Shown here: positions 16,269-28,790 of the stretch, piece by piece
How the letters are laid out: every line of letters starts with the position of its first letter
Position numbering within the stretch: the stretch's first letter is position 1
Source: Reyranella sp.
Lineage (GTDB): Bacteria; Pseudomonadota; Alphaproteobacteria; Reyranellales; Reyranellaceae
Length of the DNA: 52,625 bases
Assembly (NCBI GenBank): GCA_019745575.1
Contig: JAIETA010000149.1
Location: 1 to 52,625, forward strand
Reading direction: 5' to 3'
The notes under the pieces: model-generated
Told to the model about the DNA's origin: nothing
Databases searched by the model: none
Seen by the model: only the letters and a program-made list of their open reading frames with translations
Program-made: the position numbers and the translations under genes

Positions 16269-17132
16269 CTAAATGACCTCGGCGCCGATTTCGGCACCGA
16301 TGCGGCGCAAGGCGGCGACGGAGCGCGCCGTGGCGTTGCGGCCATCGTGCGGGCAATGCGTTTCGATGCTGGCCAGCACCTCCGGCGCCTTGACGCCACT
16401 CAGCAGCCGCCTCAGTTCGTCGGCCCAGGGAATGTCGCCGTCGCCCAGCGGCACGGTCCGGTTGGCCGTCATGTCGCGGTCCTTGAGGTGGATGGCGTCG
16501 GTGTGCCTGGCGAGTGCGCCGATGTCGGCATCGGTCGGAGGCGCCCCCATCGACCAGCTGTTCGCGATATCGACCAGCGGCTTCAGCGCCATCGGGCGCG
16601 GGTCCGGATAGCCGTCGAAGAAGGCAGCAAGCTCGGCCACCGAACCGGCGTTGCAGACCGGTTCGTTCTCGATCTCCAGGTCGACGCTGTAGGCGCCGGA
16701 GAGGTCGGCCAAGCGTTCGAATCGGGCCACGAGATCGGCCGGCCGGTAGCCCGCATAGCGCAAATGGGTGAACACCCGCAGCTTGCGGGCTTTCAGCACG
16801 ATTGCCACGTCGAAGGCATGGACCATCGGATCGTCGGCCGGGCAGGTCGCCGGATCGAAGGCGAAGTCGACCTTGCCGGCGGCTGTCTCCTTGCCCGGCA
16901 TCGCCCATTTCAGCAGCGGCGAGACGAAGGTCGGGACGCTCAGCCCCGCCTGCTCGATGGTTCGGGCGATGGTGGCCACCTCGTCAAGGGTCATGCCCAG
17001 CAGATGGCGGCCGCCGACCGTGCGGACGTCGAGGCGGCGGACGTTGTTCTCGGTACAGAACGAGATCATTTCATCGAGGGTGGGGCCGACTTCGTCGCCG
17101 ATCACGGCCAGGGCAAGCTTGGGAAAGGTCAT
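16269..17132 (-). CDS. Sugar phosphate isomerase/epimerase family protein (AP endonuclease 2-like TIM barrel)
   Basis: A 287-residue soluble TIM-barrel protein. Features include an N-terminal strand [10 protein letters not shown], a middle Glu in [13 protein letters not shown] that likely binds metal, HLKDRDM as a conserved His/Asp metal site, and [15 protein letters not shown] near the end. The set is typical for xylose-isomerase-like barrel enzymes acting on sugars, inosose or hydroxypyruvate. Substrate unknown. It is divergent from the HerA-like ATPase gene (64 bases between starts) and upstream of the PhzF gene. Confidence 0.85.
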   Translation of the reverse strand: MTFPKLALAVIGDEVGPTLDEMISFCTENNVRRLDVRTVGGRHLLGMTLDEVATIARTIEQAGLSVPTFVSPLLKWAMPGKETAAGKVDFAFDPATCPADDPMVHAFDVAIVLKARKLRVFTHLRYAGYRPADLVARFERLADLSGAYSVDLEIENEPVCNAGSVAELAAFFDGYPDPRPMALKPLVDIANSWSMGAPPTDADIGALARHTDAIHLKDRDMTANRTVPLGDGDIPWADELRRLLSGVKAPEVLASIETHCPHDGRNATARSVAALRRIGAEIGAEVI

Positions 17133-17196
17133 GGCGACAACCTACTATCGGCCGTCGCTTTTGGCTAAGGTCGGGTTTGCAGCGGAGGGAGGCGGC

Positions 17197-18882
<1,686 letters not shown>

Positions 18883-18887
18883 GCGGC

Positions 18888-20009
18888 TCAGACCAGTCGG
18901 TCCAGCTCCTTGACGATGGCGTCGCCCATCTCCTGGGTACCGACCTTGCGGATGCCGTCGGTCTTGCCGCCGACCAGCAGGTCGCCGGTGCGGTAGCCCG
19001 CCGCCAGCACGTTCTCGACCGCCTTCTCGACCAGGTCGGCCTCGTTGCCGAGATCGAACGAGTAGCGCAGCATCATGCCGTAGCTCAGCGTCTGCGCGAT
19101 CGGATTGGCAAGCCCCTTGCCGGCGATGTCGGGGGCGCTGCCGTGGATCGGCTCATACAGCGCCTTGCGCCGGCCGGTGGCGTCGGGCGCCCCCAACGAG
19201 GCCGAGGGCAGGAGGCCGAGCGAGCCGGTGAGCATCGAGGCCTCGTCCGAGAGGATGTCGCCGAACAGGTTGTCGGTCACGATCACGTCGAACTGATTGG
19301 GTGAGCGCAGAAGCTGCATGGCCAGCGCGTCGGCGTACATGTGCTCGAGCTTGACGTCGGCGTACTTCTCCTTGTGCAGCTTCGTCGCCTCCTCGCGCCA
19401 TAGCACGCCGGTATGCATGACGTTGGCTTTTTCCGACGACATCACCTCGTTCTTGCGCTTGCGCGCCAGCTCGAAGGCGACGGCGCAGACGCGGCGGATC
19501 TCGCCGGCCGTGTAGCGCTGCGTGTCGAACGCCTCGACCTCGCCCTGCGCGTTCGTGTGGCGACCGCGCGGCTCGCCGAAATAGACGCCGCTGGTCAGTT
19601 CGCGGATGATCATGATGTCGAGACCTTTTACGATCTCGGGCTTTAGCGAACTGGCGTCGACCAGCGCGTCGAACACCTTGGCCGGTCGCAGGTTGGCGAA
19701 GAGGTCCATTTCCTTGCGCAGTCGCAGGAGCCCACGCTCCGGCTTCTTGTTGAATTCGACGTTGTCCCATTTCGGGCCGCCGACCGAGCCGAACAGCACG
19801 GCGTCGGCCTCCATCGCCGTCTTCATGGCGTCGTCGGAGAGCGGTACGCCGTGCTTGTCGAGGGCCGCGCCGCCCACCAGGTCTTCCTTGATGTCGAAAC
19901 CGACCGCGCGCTTCCGGCCCATCCAGGCGATGATCTTGCGGACTTCGTTCATCACTTCGGGGCCGATGCCGTCGCCCGGTAGCACCAGCAGATTGCGGTT
20001 GGACGCCAT
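18888..20009 (-). CDS. leuB: 3-isopropylmalate dehydrogenase
   Basis: A 373-residue enzyme that oxidatively decarboxylates 3-isopropylmalate, the third step of leucine synthesis. Landmarks: [40 protein letters not shown] with the catalytic Tyr, [17 protein letters not shown] with metal-binding Asp residues, and [13 protein letters not shown] for NAD binding. It lies 17 bases downstream of leuD and is the last gene of the leucine segment; its stop faces the HerA-like gene 5 bases away. Confidence 0.98.
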   Translation of the reverse strand: MASNRNLLVLPGDGIGPEVMNEVRKIIAWMGRKRAVGFDIKEDLVGGAALDKHGVPLSDDAMKTAMEADAVLFGSVGGPKWDNVEFNKKPERGLLRLRKEMDLFANLRPAKVFDALVDASSLKPEIVKGLDIMIIRELTSGVYFGEPRGRHTNAQGEVEAFDTQRYTAGEIRRVCAVAFELARKRKNEVMSSEKANVMHTGVLWREEATKLHKEKYADVKLEHMYADALAMQLLRSPNQFDVIVTDNLFGDILSDEASMLTGSLGLLPSASLGAPDATGRRKALYEPIHGSAPDIAGKGLANPIAQTLSYGMMLRYSFDLGNEADLVEKAVENVLAAGYRTGDLLVGGKTDGIRKVGTQEMGDAIVKELDRLV

Positions 20010-20026
20010 TTTCTACTTTCTTGCGA

Positions 20027-20641
20027 TCAGGTCGCGGTGTGGAGCCAGGGCTGGGAGTCCTTCTGGCGGCTCTCGAAGCCGTCGATGTCGGCCTTCTTCT
20101 CCAGCGTGAGGCCGATGTCGTCTAGCCCTTCGAGCAGGCACTTCTTGCGGAAGGCGTCGATCTCGAAACGGACCGTGCCGCCGTCGGGGCCCCTGATCTC
20201 CTGCTTCTCGAGGTCGATCTCGATGATTGCATTGGAGCCGCGGCTGGCGTCGTCCATCAGCTTGGCGATGATCTCCTTCGAGACCTTGATCGGCAGGATG
20301 CCGTTCTTGAAGCAGTTGTTGTAGAAGATGTCGGCGAAATCCTCAGAGATCACGCAGCGGATGCCGAAATCGAGCAGCGCCCAGGGCGCGTGCTCGCGGC
20401 TCGAGCCGCAGCCGAAATTGGGACCGGCCACGAGGATCTTGGCGTTCTGGTAGGCCAGCTGGTCGAGGATGAAATCCTTCTTCTGGCCATCGGCCGTCCA
20501 GCGCATCTCGTAGAACAGCCCGTCCTTCAGCCCGGTGCGCTTGATGGTCTTCAGGAACTGCTTGGGAATGATCATGTCGGTGTCGACATTGACCATCGGC
20601 AGCGGCGCCGCCACGCCGCGGAGCGTCGTGAATTTTTCCAT
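20027..20641 (-). CDS. leuD: 3-isopropylmalate dehydratase small subunit
   Basis: A 204-residue subunit that pairs with LeuC to isomerise 2- to 3-isopropylmalate. Typical blocks are [40 protein letters not shown], the swivelling-domain substrate loop, and [17 protein letters not shown]. It is separated from leuC by the RDD gene and a terminator, so the two subunits are not strictly on one uninterrupted transcript. A GC-rich hairpin (20681-20702) lies upstream of its start. Confidence 0.98.
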   Translation of the reverse strand: MEKFTTLRGVAAPLPMVNVDTDMIIPKQFLKTIKRTGLKDGLFYEMRWTADGQKKDFILDQLAYQNAKILVAGPNFGCGSSREHAPWALLDFGIRCVISEDFADIFYNNCFKNGILPIKVSKEIIAKLMDDASRGSNAIIEIDLEKQEIRGPDGGTVRFEIDAFRKKCLLEGLDDIGLTLEKKADIDGFESRQKDSQPWLHTAT

Positions 20642-20680
20642 GGGAACCCTCGCGAAAACGCCGGAATAAACGGGCTTTCG

Positions 20681-20702
20681 GGCCCCGGGTCAAGCCGGGG
20701 CC
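20681..20702. repeat. GC-rich hairpin between the RDD gene and leuD
   Basis: GGCCCCGG (20681-20688) pairs perfectly with CCGGGGCC (20695-20702) around a 6-base loop. There is no T-run on either side, so it is more likely a REP-type palindrome or an mRNA-stability hairpin in the leuD leader than an intrinsic terminator. Confidence 0.5.
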
Positions 20703-20717
20703 GCCGAGAGGCCGGAT

Positions 20718-21203
20718 TCAGCGGTTCTTGATCACCAGCGTGCTGGCGATCATGTCGTGCAGGCCGCGTTTCCGGTCGGTGAAGGCGATCATGATGAAGC
20801 CGATGCACAGGATGATGGCCGAGATGATCTTGGCGAAATAGCGCCCCGTGGCGTTCAGGAAACTCAGCCTCTGACCCTGGTCGGTCACGACGCGCAGCCC
20901 CATCGCCATCTTGCCGACCGTGGCGCCGCGCTCGGAGCTTTCCAGCAGCGCGAAATAGAGCCAGCCGACGACCAGGGAGATGACGTTGGCCGACATGCTG
21001 AAGGTCTCGATGTCCGGACTGAAGAAGTTGACGCCGACCACAGCGCCAATGACCCCCATGGCGACGCTGAGCAGGATGGCGTCGATGATGTAGGCCACGA
21101 GGCGGATCCAGAAGCCGCCATAGGCGACCTGGGCGGTGCCTGCCGGACGGGCGTCCCAGACCGGCGGCGGCGGCGCGGTGGGACCTGAACTGGGAACGCT
21201 CAT
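20718..21203 (-). CDS. RDD family integral membrane protein
   Basis: A 161-residue protein with a Pro/Gly-rich N-terminus, then GGFWIRLVAYIIDAILL, containing the Arg and Asp residues that define the RDD family, and about three transmembrane segments ending near residue 150. RDD proteins are small inner-membrane proteins, some implicated in ion or proton exchange; the role here is unknown. It is inserted between leuC and leuD, on the same strand, after the leuC terminator. Confidence 0.85.
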   Translation of the reverse strand: MSVPSSGPTAPPPPVWDARPAGTAQVAYGGFWIRLVAYIIDAILLSVAMGVIGAVVGVNFFSPDIETFSMSANVISLVVGWLYFALLESSERGATVGKMAMGLRVVTDQGQRLSFLNATGRYFAKIISAIILCIGFIMIAFTDRKRGLHDMIASTLVIKNR

Positions 21204-21264
21204 GGCAGGTTCTCCCTCGAAATGGGCGGCCCAATCCTACCACAGCCGTCGTGGGTCGATCTCC

Positions 21265-21301
21265 CCGAAAAGAAATCGGGCGGTGCATGACTGCACCGCC
21301 C
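21265..21301 (-). terminator. Intrinsic terminator downstream of leuC
   Basis: GGGCGGTGCA (21278-21287) pairs perfectly with TGCACCGCCC (21292-21301) around a 4-base loop. On the minus strand it is followed by GATTTCTTTTCGG, a T-rich tail. It sits 28 bases after the leuC stop and should end the ribosomal-protein/leuC transcript before the RDD gene. Confidence 0.7.
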
Positions 21302-21328
21302 GCGCTGTCGTTCGGGTATCGGATGCCG

Positions 21329-22774
21329 TTACTGGAAGTCGCGCACGTCGGCCAGCGTGCCCTTGATGGCGGCGGCCGCCGCCATGGCCGGGCTCACGAG
21401 ATGCGTGCGTCCGCCGCGCCCTTGACGGCCCTCGAAGTTGCGGTTCGAAGTCGAGGCGCAGCGCTGGCCGGGTTCCAGCCGGTCGGCGTTCATGGCCAGG
21501 CACATCGAGCAGCCCGGTTCGCGCCATTCGAAACCCGCCTCGAGGAAGATCCTGTGCAGGCCTTCCTTCTCGGCCTCGGCCTTCACCAGGCCGGAGCCCG
21601 GAACGACCATGGCCGACACCGTCGCGGCGACCTTGCGGCCGCGGGCGATCTCGGCCGCCGCTCGCAGATCCTCGATGCGGCCGTTGGTGCACGAGCCGAT
21701 GAAGACGCGGTCGATCGGCACGTCGACCAGGCGGGTGCCTGGCGTCAGGCCCATGTAGGCGAGCGACCGGGCCCAGGCCTCGCGGCGGTTCTCGTCCGGC
21801 GCGTTGGCCGGATCGGGGATCACGTCGGTGATCGGCAACGCGTCCTGCGGGCTGGTGCCCCAGGTGACCATCGGCGGAATGTCGGCGGCCAGCAGGTCGA
21901 TCTGGGTGTCGAATACCGCACCCTTGTCGGTCGGCAGGCGGCGCCACTGGCCGAGTGCCAGATCCCAGGCACCGCCCTTCGGCGCGTGCGGGCGGCCGTC
22001 GAGATACTTGAAGGTCGTCTCGTCCGGCGCGATCAGGCCGGCGCGCGCGCCGGCCTCGATCGACATGTTGCAGACCGTCATGCGGCCTTCCATCGTGAGC
22101 TCGCGGATCGCGCGGCCGGCATATTCGATGACGTAGCCGGTGCCGCCGGCGGTGCCGATCTTGCCGATGATGGCCAGGATCAGGTCCTTGGCGGTGATGC
22201 CGATCGGCAGAGCGCCCTCGACCGCCACGCGCATGTTCCGGGCCGGCCGCTGGATCAGCGTCTGCGTCGCCAGCACGTGCTCGACCTCGGACGTGCCAAT
22301 GCCGAAAGCGAGCGCCCCGAAGGCGCCGTGCGTGGCGGTGTGGCTGTCGCCGCACACGATGGTCGTGCCCGGCAGGGTGAGGCCCTGCTCGGGGCCGATC
22401 ACGTGCACGATGCCGCGGCGGATGTCGGTCGTGCTGTAGTAGGGCACGCCGAACTCCGCCACGTTCTTCTCCAGCGTCTCGACCTGGATGCGCGACTCCT
22501 CGTCGGCGATGCCCTGGCTGATGTCGGTGGTCGGCACGTTGTGATCGGCCACCGCGATGGTGGCGTCGGGCCGGCGCACCTGCCGGCCCGCCATGCGCAG
22601 GCCTTCGAAGGCCTGCGGGCTGGTCACCTCGTGCACGAGGTGACGATCGATGTAGATCACGCAGGTGCCGTCGTCCTGGCGATGGACGACGTGGCTGTCC
22701 CAGATCTTCTCGAACAGGGTGCGCGGCTTGGGCGGCTCAGGGGGCGGCGTGGCCGCCTTCTTGCGGAACGCCAT
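21329..22774 (-). CDS. leuC: 3-isopropylmalate dehydratase large subunit
   Basis: A 481-residue aconitase-family iron-sulfur protein of leucine synthesis. Landmarks: [14 protein letters not shown] near the start, [32 protein letters not shown] and [13 protein letters not shown], which hold the three cluster cysteines. Expected length. Only 7 bases separate its ATG from the rplS stop, so it is the last member of the ffh/rpsP-rimM-trmD-rplS chain. A strong intrinsic terminator follows. Confidence 0.98.
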   Translation of the reverse strand: MAFRKKAATPPPEPPKPRTLFEKIWDSHVVHRQDDGTCVIYIDRHLVHEVTSPQAFEGLRMAGRQVRRPDATIAVADHNVPTTDISQGIADEESRIQVETLEKNVAEFGVPYYSTTDIRRGIVHVIGPEQGLTLPGTTIVCGDSHTATHGAFGALAFGIGTSEVEHVLATQTLIQRPARNMRVAVEGALPIGITAKDLILAIIGKIGTAGGTGYVIEYAGRAIRELTMEGRMTVCNMSIEAGARAGLIAPDETTFKYLDGRPHAPKGGAWDLALGQWRRLPTDKGAVFDTQIDLLAADIPPMVTWGTSPQDALPITDVIPDPANAPDENRREAWARSLAYMGLTPGTRLVDVPIDRVFIGSCTNGRIEDLRAAAEIARGRKVAATVSAMVVPGSGLVKAEAEKEGLHRIFLEAGFEWREPGCSMCLAMNADRLEPGQRCASTSNRNFEGRQGRGGRTHLVSPAMAAAAAIKGTLADVRDFQ

Positions 22775-22781
22775 GCTGCAC

Positions 22782-23267
22782 CTACTTCTTGCTGCCGCCC
22801 TTGGCGGCGCGGACGTTGCCCTCGGCCTTGGGCTTCTCCTTCTTGATCTTCTCGCGGCGCGGCCGCTTCGCCGCTTCCTCGGCCTGCTCGGCGATCAGTT
22901 CGCGCTGGGCCTCGGTGTCCTCGGCGATGCGGCTCGCCTTGCCGCGCAGATCGCGCAGATAGTAGAGCTTGGCGCGGCGCACGACGCCCTTGCGGACGAC
23001 CTCGATCTCCCAGATGCCCGGGCCGTACAGCGGGAACACGCGCTCCACGCCTTCGTTGAAGCTGATCTTGCGCACCGTGAACGAGGAATTCACGCCGGCG
23101 TTCTTGCGGCCGATGCACAGGCCTTCGTAGACCTGGATGCGCTCGCGGTTGCCTTCCTGCACCTTGACGTGCACGCGCAGCGTGTCGCCCGGCTCGAAGC
23201 GCGGCACCGGCCGCTCGGCCTGCACCTTGTCGATCGTGGCCTGGCCGACCGTATCGAGAATGTTCAT
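22782..23267 (-). CDS. rplS: 50S ribosomal protein L19
   Basis: A 161-residue protein starting [18 protein letters not shown]. An upstream in-frame ATG at 23276 would add MDA, but AAAGGA directly abuts that codon and is well spaced (8 bases) from the ATG at 23267. The body ([65 protein letters not shown]) is textbook L19, located at the 30S-50S interface. A Lys/Glu-rich tail of about 40 residues is longer than in E. coli, as is usual in alphaproteobacteria. Confidence 0.97.
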   Translation of the reverse strand: MNILDTVGQATIDKVQAERPVPRFEPGDTLRVHVKVQEGNRERIQVYEGLCIGRKNAGVNSSFTVRKISFNEGVERVFPLYGPGIWEIEVVRKGVVRRAKLYYLRDLRGKASRIAEDTEAQRELIAEQAEEAAKRPRREKIKKEKPKAEGNVRAAKGGSKK

Positions 23268-23283
23268 CGCATCCATCCTTTCG

Positions 23284-24003
23284 TCACTTCTCTTCGGTTT
23301 CCGTCGCAGTCCGGCGTCGGGCCCACAGGTCGGGGCGCCGCCGCCGCGTAATCTCTTCCCGTCTCGTCATCCGCCATTCCGCGACCTTGCCGTGATGGCC
23401 CGAGAGCAGAACCTCCGGCACGCGCCGTTCGATTCCGTCGGGCCCGGTCCACGACGCGGGCCTTGTGTAGTGCGGATACTCCAGCAATCCGTCTTCGAAA
23501 CTCTCCTCGCTCGCCGATTCGGCCGCGCCCATCACGCCGGGCAGCAGCCGCACGCAGCAATCCATCACCGCCATGGCCGCGACCTCGCCGCCCGAAAGCA
23601 CGAAGTCGCCGACCGAAACCTCTTCCAGCGCGTGCGCCTCGATGACGCGCTCATCCACGCCCTCGAACCGTCCGCACACCAGCACCACACCCGGCCCCTC
23701 CGCCAGCTGCCGCGCGCGGGCCTGCGTAAAAGGCGCGCCGCGCGGCGACAGCAGCAGCTTCGGCAGGCCCGGCACGGCAACCGCCTCGATCGCCGCCGAC
23801 AGCACGTCGGGCTTCATCACCATGCCGGCGCCGCCGCCGAACGGCGCGTCGTCGACCGTACGATGGCGATCCGCAGCGAACCGCCGGATGTCGACGGCCG
23901 ACAGCTGCCACACGCCTTCCTTCAACGCCTTGCCGGCCAGGCTCTCGCCCAGCGGGCCCGGAAACATCTCCGGGAAGAGCGAAAGCGCCGTCACGCGCCA
24001 CAC
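23284..24003 (-). CDS. trmD: tRNA (guanine-N1)-methyltransferase
   Basis: A 239-residue SPOUT methyltransferase that makes m1G37 in tRNAs, using a GTG start. Typical segments: [64 protein letters not shown] (trefoil-knot SAM site), [15 protein letters not shown] and the C-terminal [14 protein letters not shown]...[13 protein letters not shown]. It lies between rimM (6-base gap) and rplS (16-base gap) in the classic operon. Confidence 0.98.
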   Translation of the reverse strand: MWRVTALSLFPEMFPGPLGESLAGKALKEGVWQLSAVDIRRFAADRHRTVDDAPFGGGAGMVMKPDVLSAAIEAVAVPGLPKLLLSPRGAPFTQARARQLAEGPGVVLVCGRFEGVDERVIEAHALEEVSVGDFVLSGGEVAAMAVMDCCVRLLPGVMGAAESASEESFEDGLLEYPHYTRPASWTGPDGIERRVPEVLLSGHHGKVAEWRMTRREEITRRRRPDLWARRRTATETEEK

Positions 24004-24009
24004 GTTGTC

Positions 24010-24543
24010 TCACGCCTCCTTCGTTTCTCCACCCGCCAGCACGCCGGCCGGCGGATCGACTAAAACCCTGCCTCCTTCGACGTCGATCTCGGGCACCGCC
24101 GCGACAGTGAACGGCAGCACCACCGGACTGCGCGAGGCGCTGCCGCCCGAGACCTCCATCGTCCGTCCGGCGCCGAAATCGTGGAAGGCTGTCACCTTGC
24201 CCCAATCCCGTCCGTCCCGGCCGACCGCCGCGAGGCCTACGATGTCGGCCTCGTACCATTCCTGCTCGCCCGTCGCCGGCAGGGCGCTGCGCTCCGCATA
24301 GAGCCGCAATCCCCGCAACGCCTCGGCCGCCGTGCGATCGGCTACGCCCTCGATCCGGGCCAGCACCGCGCCCTTGACGGCGCTCAATGCCTCGACCTGG
24401 TAACGCTTCCTGCCCGTCTCGTCCGATAGCGGGCCGTATCGCGCCACCGCCATCGGGTCTTCCGTATAGCTCCTGATGCGCACCAGGCCGCGTACACCGT
24501 GCGGCGCCGCAACGACGCCCAGCAGGACGCGGCCCTTGCTCAT
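24010..24543 (-). CDS. rimM: Ribosome maturation factor RimM
   Basis: A 177-residue 16S rRNA processing factor that assists maturation of the 30S head. The N-terminal beta-barrel has VLLGVVAAPHGVRGLVRIRSY, and the PRC-barrel part has EWYEADIVGLAAVGRDG and VLPFTVAAVPEIDVEGGRV followed by VDPPAGVL. The start is the ATG at 24543, 13 bases past the rpsP stop. Position in rpsP-rimM-trmD-rplS confirms the call. Confidence 0.96.
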   Translation of the reverse strand: MSKGRVLLGVVAAPHGVRGLVRIRSYTEDPMAVARYGPLSDETGRKRYQVEALSAVKGAVLARIEGVADRTAAEALRGLRLYAERSALPATGEQEWYEADIVGLAAVGRDGRDWGKVTAFHDFGAGRTMEVSGGSASRSPVVLPFTVAAVPEIDVEGGRVLVDPPAGVLAGGETKEA

Positions 24544-24556
24544 CGGGAGAACTCCA

Positions 24557-24922
24557 TCAGGTGGCCGCGGCCTCCTTGGCGGGCTCGGCCGCCGCCGCGG
24601 CGGCCGCCTTCATGCGCTCCTGCGTCTTGGCGCGCGGCTGCGGCTTCTTGCTCTGCTCGCGCCGCTCGCGCGGCTTCATCAGCTCGGCGGTGGCGAGGAA
24701 GCGCGCCACGCGGTCGGACGGCTGGGCGCCGACCTTCAGCCAATGGGCAATGCGCTCCTTGTCGAGCGTGATGCGCTGGGCATGCTCGCGCGGCAGCAGC
24801 GGATTGTAGGTCCCGAGCTTCTCGATGAAGCGGCCGTCGCGCGGGCTGCGCGAGTCGGCCACGACGATGTGGAAGAACGGCCGCTTCTTGGCGCCGTGCC
24901 GGGTCATGCGGATGGCTAGCAT
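24557..24922 (-). CDS. rpsP: 30S ribosomal protein S16
   Basis: A 121-residue protein beginning [20 protein letters not shown], then [20 protein letters not shown], the unmistakable S16 core. The last ~40 residues are a Lys/Ala/Glu-rich extension common in alphaproteobacteria. First gene of the ribosomal/tRNA-modification operon, 50 bases downstream of ffh on the same strand. Confidence 0.97.
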   Translation of the reverse strand: MLAIRMTRHGAKKRPFFHIVVADSRSPRDGRFIEKLGTYNPLLPREHAQRITLDKERIAHWLKVGAQPSDRVARFLATAELMKPRERREQSKKPQPRAKTQERMKAAAAAAAEPAKEAAAT

Positions 24923-24972
24923 TCTGTCGATCCTCTCTTTCGATTCGTCCGATTCACGAGTTCCTGAGTCCT

Positions 24973-26376
<1,404 letters not shown>

Positions 26377-26545
26377 GCCCGTTCCAGAACTCCATTCGCC
26401 CAAACGACAATCGCGCCGATGCGCGAACCTTCGCGGATCAGCGGAGCTCCCCTCTCAGGCAACCAAGGCGGGGGAACCGGTGGAAATCGGCACGACCGAT
26501 TGAGCGGCCGGGGTATAAGGCCTGCCGGGCGCGGAGTCAAAAGAC

Positions 26546-27202
26546 TTGCCGAATGACGATAAGCCATTGATTCAAAAGGGATCTGGATCGATTGGCGGGC
26601 TGCAGATCGTGGCTTTTCTGGCAGCACTGCCCCTGTTCGGCGTTCCCGCCGTTTGGCTGCTGCCCGATCGCAGCATGATGCCGCTTCTGGCGACGTTCTT
26701 CGGGGTGGGCCTGCTGGCCGTCTTGGCGGCGGTTCTGCCGCTGCGGGCGGCAGCGCTGCCGGCCCTCGGCTTTCGCGCCACGGGCTGGCGGCCCATCGTG
26801 TTCGGCACCCTGGGTACCGTGGCCCTGTCGATCGCCGTCAGCCAGATCGGACTCGATCCGCAAGGGGTCAGGCAGGCGGTCGACCTCGCGCGGGAACCGG
26901 CGATGCTGCTGGTCGGTCTGGTGGTGCTGGCGGGTCTGGCGCCGCTGGCCGAAGAGCTGGTCTTTCGCGGCCTGCTTTATGGTTGGCTCGAAGGTCGGTG
27001 GGGCGGTGCCGTCGCCTGGATCGCGAGTTCGCTGGCCTTCGCGGCGGCTCACGTCGAACCGGCACACGCGATCCTCGTCCTGCCGCTCGGCCTGCTGTTC
27101 GGCTGGCTGCGCTGGCGCACCGGCTCGCTGTGGCCCTCGCTGGTGGCGCACACCGCCAACAACGGCTTGGCCGTCGTTGCGGCGGCCTACCTGGCGCGGT
27201 GA
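26546..27202 (+). CDS. CPBP family intramembrane glutamic endopeptidase
   Basis: A membrane protein of about 218 residues with six or so hydrophobic segments. The CAAX-protease/bacteriocin-processing motif 1 is LAEELVFRGLLYG (catalytic Glu pair), motif 2 is FAAAHVEP, and a late conserved Asn/His block is SLVAHTANNG. Members cleave within the membrane, and some confer immunity to bacteriocins or process peptides; here the target is unknown. No in-frame ATG lies near the N-terminus; TTG at 26546 is the best upstream start and TTG at 26567 an alternative. Convergent with the DUF547 gene, 7 bases apart. Confidence 0.85.
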   Translation: MPNDDKPLIQKGSGSIGGLQIVAFLAALPLFGVPAVWLLPDRSMMPLLATFFGVGLLAVLAAVLPLRAAALPALGFRATGWRPIVFGTLGTVALSIAVSQIGLDPQGVRQAVDLAREPAMLLVGLVVLAGLAPLAEELVFRGLLYGWLEGRWGGAVAWIASSLAFAAAHVEPAHAILVLPLGLLFGWLRWRTGSLWPSLVAHTANNGLAVVAAAYLAR

Positions 27203-27209
27203 TCGGCCT

Positions 27210-28070
27210 TCAAGGCAGGTCGTTCAGCTTCCAGTCGTAGAAGTCGCCCTGGATTTTCACACCGGCCGCCAGCGCGGCGGCCAGGTCGCCCGTCGCAAAG
27301 CGGCCGAGGTGGGCCACGACAGACGTGTCCGTGCCGCCGAAATCCTCGCGGAACCAGCGGTAGATGCTGGACACCCAGATGGTGGCGGCCTGACGTCGGA
27401 CGCCGTGCGGACCGTTGACGTATTCGCTGCCCGCCTGATCCATCAGGTTCCACGCGGACGCGGCACCAAAAGCCATGGCTCGCAGGGGCGGGCAGCCGAT
27501 GGAGGCGCAGTTCACGCCGTAGTGGAGGCGGGCATCGCGCCAGATCGGCCGCAGGATGCGATGCTCCATGTCGTTCAACGAGACTTGCTCGCCTTCGATG
27601 CGAACCAGTTTGGCGTCCCACGGTCCGCCGAGGAACGTTGCGGCGACGCTGCCGCCAAGACCGATGTCGCGGATGGATTTGACGGGATAGTGATCGAGGA
27701 CGACCTTCGCCGTGAGGGCGTTGTAGAAATTGATCCAGTAGGCAAGCTGCTCCGCGCGGGCGAGTGACGAGACCGGCGCCGCCTCCAGTGCCGCCACATA
27801 GGCCGCGAGCGCCCGCCGGTCGTCGGCAGCGATGCGACCGTAGGGAAGCCGCACCACGCCGTCGGCGCCAGCCACCGCGTAGCGTGCCAGAAAAGCGCTC
27901 CACGCCGTGTGGTCGATCGCGGCGCGGGTCGCCTCATCGTGACGTGCCCAACGTGGCCAGAGGTCGGGGGCCGGTTGGGCGCGTGCCGCTGCCGCCGGAA
28001 ACATCATGGCCAGCGAACCGGCGATGGCGATGCGCCGACCCGGTGTGTGCAAGGATCGCGAAGGAGTCAT
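27210..28070 (-). CDS. DUF547 domain-containing exported protein
   Basis: A 286-residue protein. A twin-arginine-like start (TPGRRIAIAGSLAMMF) and an Ala-rich stretch ending ARAQ form the signal peptide, so it is periplasmic. The DUF547 domain spans most of the rest, with LAYWINFYNALTAKVVL, SLNDMEHRILRP, HYGVNCASIGCPPL (paired Cys) and VSSIYRWFREDFGG. This domain resembles transglutaminase/papain-like folds, but its function is unestablished. AAGGAG overlaps the last bases before the start region at 28070. Single gene between converging and diverging neighbours. Confidence 0.88.
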   Translation of the reverse strand: MTPSRSLHTPGRRIAIAGSLAMMFPAAAARAQPAPDLWPRWARHDEATRAAIDHTAWSAFLARYAVAGADGVVRLPYGRIAADDRRALAAYVAALEAAPVSSLARAEQLAYWINFYNALTAKVVLDHYPVKSIRDIGLGGSVAATFLGGPWDAKLVRIEGEQVSLNDMEHRILRPIWRDARLHYGVNCASIGCPPLRAMAFGAASAWNLMDQAGSEYVNGPHGVRRQAATIWVSSIYRWFREDFGGTDTSVVAHLGRFATGDLAAALAAGVKIQGDFYDWKLNDLP

Positions 28071-28132
28071 GGACGCAGGATTGCCGCTGCGGCCCAGGCG
28101 GGGAAGCCAAAGCTTCGTGAACTCTTCCGCTC

Positions 28133-28735
28133 CTAGGACGCCAGCTTGGCTTCGACGAAGTCGAGCCGGTCCTGGCCCCAGAAGATCTCACCGTCGATCA
28201 CGAACGACGGTGCGCCGAACACGCCCTGTTCGATCGCGTGCTTGGTGTAGGCCTCGCGTTTGGCGGCGATCTCGGGCGCTTCGCTGGCCTTGATGACAGC
28301 GGGCGCGTCGAGGCCGCAGCCGGTGATGATCGCCTGCAGGGTGGCGGGATCTCCGGTGTTCTTCTCGTCCGCCCACAAGGCCGCTAGCACGGCATGGGCA
28401 AGCTTGATCGCGTCGGCCATCCGGCCCTGTTCGCGCAACGCGATGACGCACCGCGCGGCAGGTGCTTCGTTGGCGGGAAAGAATTTCGGCTCGAGTGTGA
28501 GCTTCACGCCCAGCCGATCGCGCCAGCGCTTCAGCTCCATCATGCGGTAGGCCTGGCGCTGCGGGGCGCGCTTGGGCAGCGGCAAGCCGCCCGAGACGGC
28601 GAACACCGAGCCGAAGTCGACCGGCCAGATGGTGACGCTGGCGCCGTGCTTCTGGGTCATCGCCTCCAGGCGCTTGGACCCGAGATACGTCCAGGGCGAG
28701 TTCAGCGAGACGTAGTAGTCGACGTGCTTGGGCAT
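28133..28735 (-). CDS. 2-hydroxychromene-2-carboxylate isomerase, DsbA-like fold
   Basis: A 200-residue thioredoxin-fold protein. The N-terminal strand and loop VDYYVSLNSPWTYLGSKRL replaces the CxxC of DsbA with a Ser at the glutathione-activating position, as in kappa-class GST-like HCCA isomerases. The cis-Pro region is GVFGAPSFVIDGEIFWGQDRL, the family hallmark. It would isomerise hydroxychromene-carboxylate in naphthalene-type breakdown or act on another glutathione-dependent substrate; no aromatic degradation genes are adjacent, so the native role is open. Start ATG at 28735. Confidence 0.9.
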   Translation of the reverse strand: MPKHVDYYVSLNSPWTYLGSKRLEAMTQKHGASVTIWPVDFGSVFAVSGGLPLPKRAPQRQAYRMMELKRWRDRLGVKLTLEPKFFPANEAPAARCVIALREQGRMADAIKLAHAVLAALWADEKNTGDPATLQAIITGCGLDAPAVIKASEAPEIAAKREAYTKHAIEQGVFGAPSFVIDGEIFWGQDRLDFVEAKLAS

Positions 28736-28790
28736 CGCGTTCCTCCACAGCACCGACTGTGGCGCAATGGCAGGCGACAGCAAAGGGCCG

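Noticed and set aside
26400-26480. Glycine-riboswitch-like words (GCGCCGA and CTCTCAGGCAA)
   Set aside because: The words occur in the leader before the CPBP gene, but the expected paired stems and the GGAGAG-type 5' element are not there, and the downstream gene has no link to glycine.
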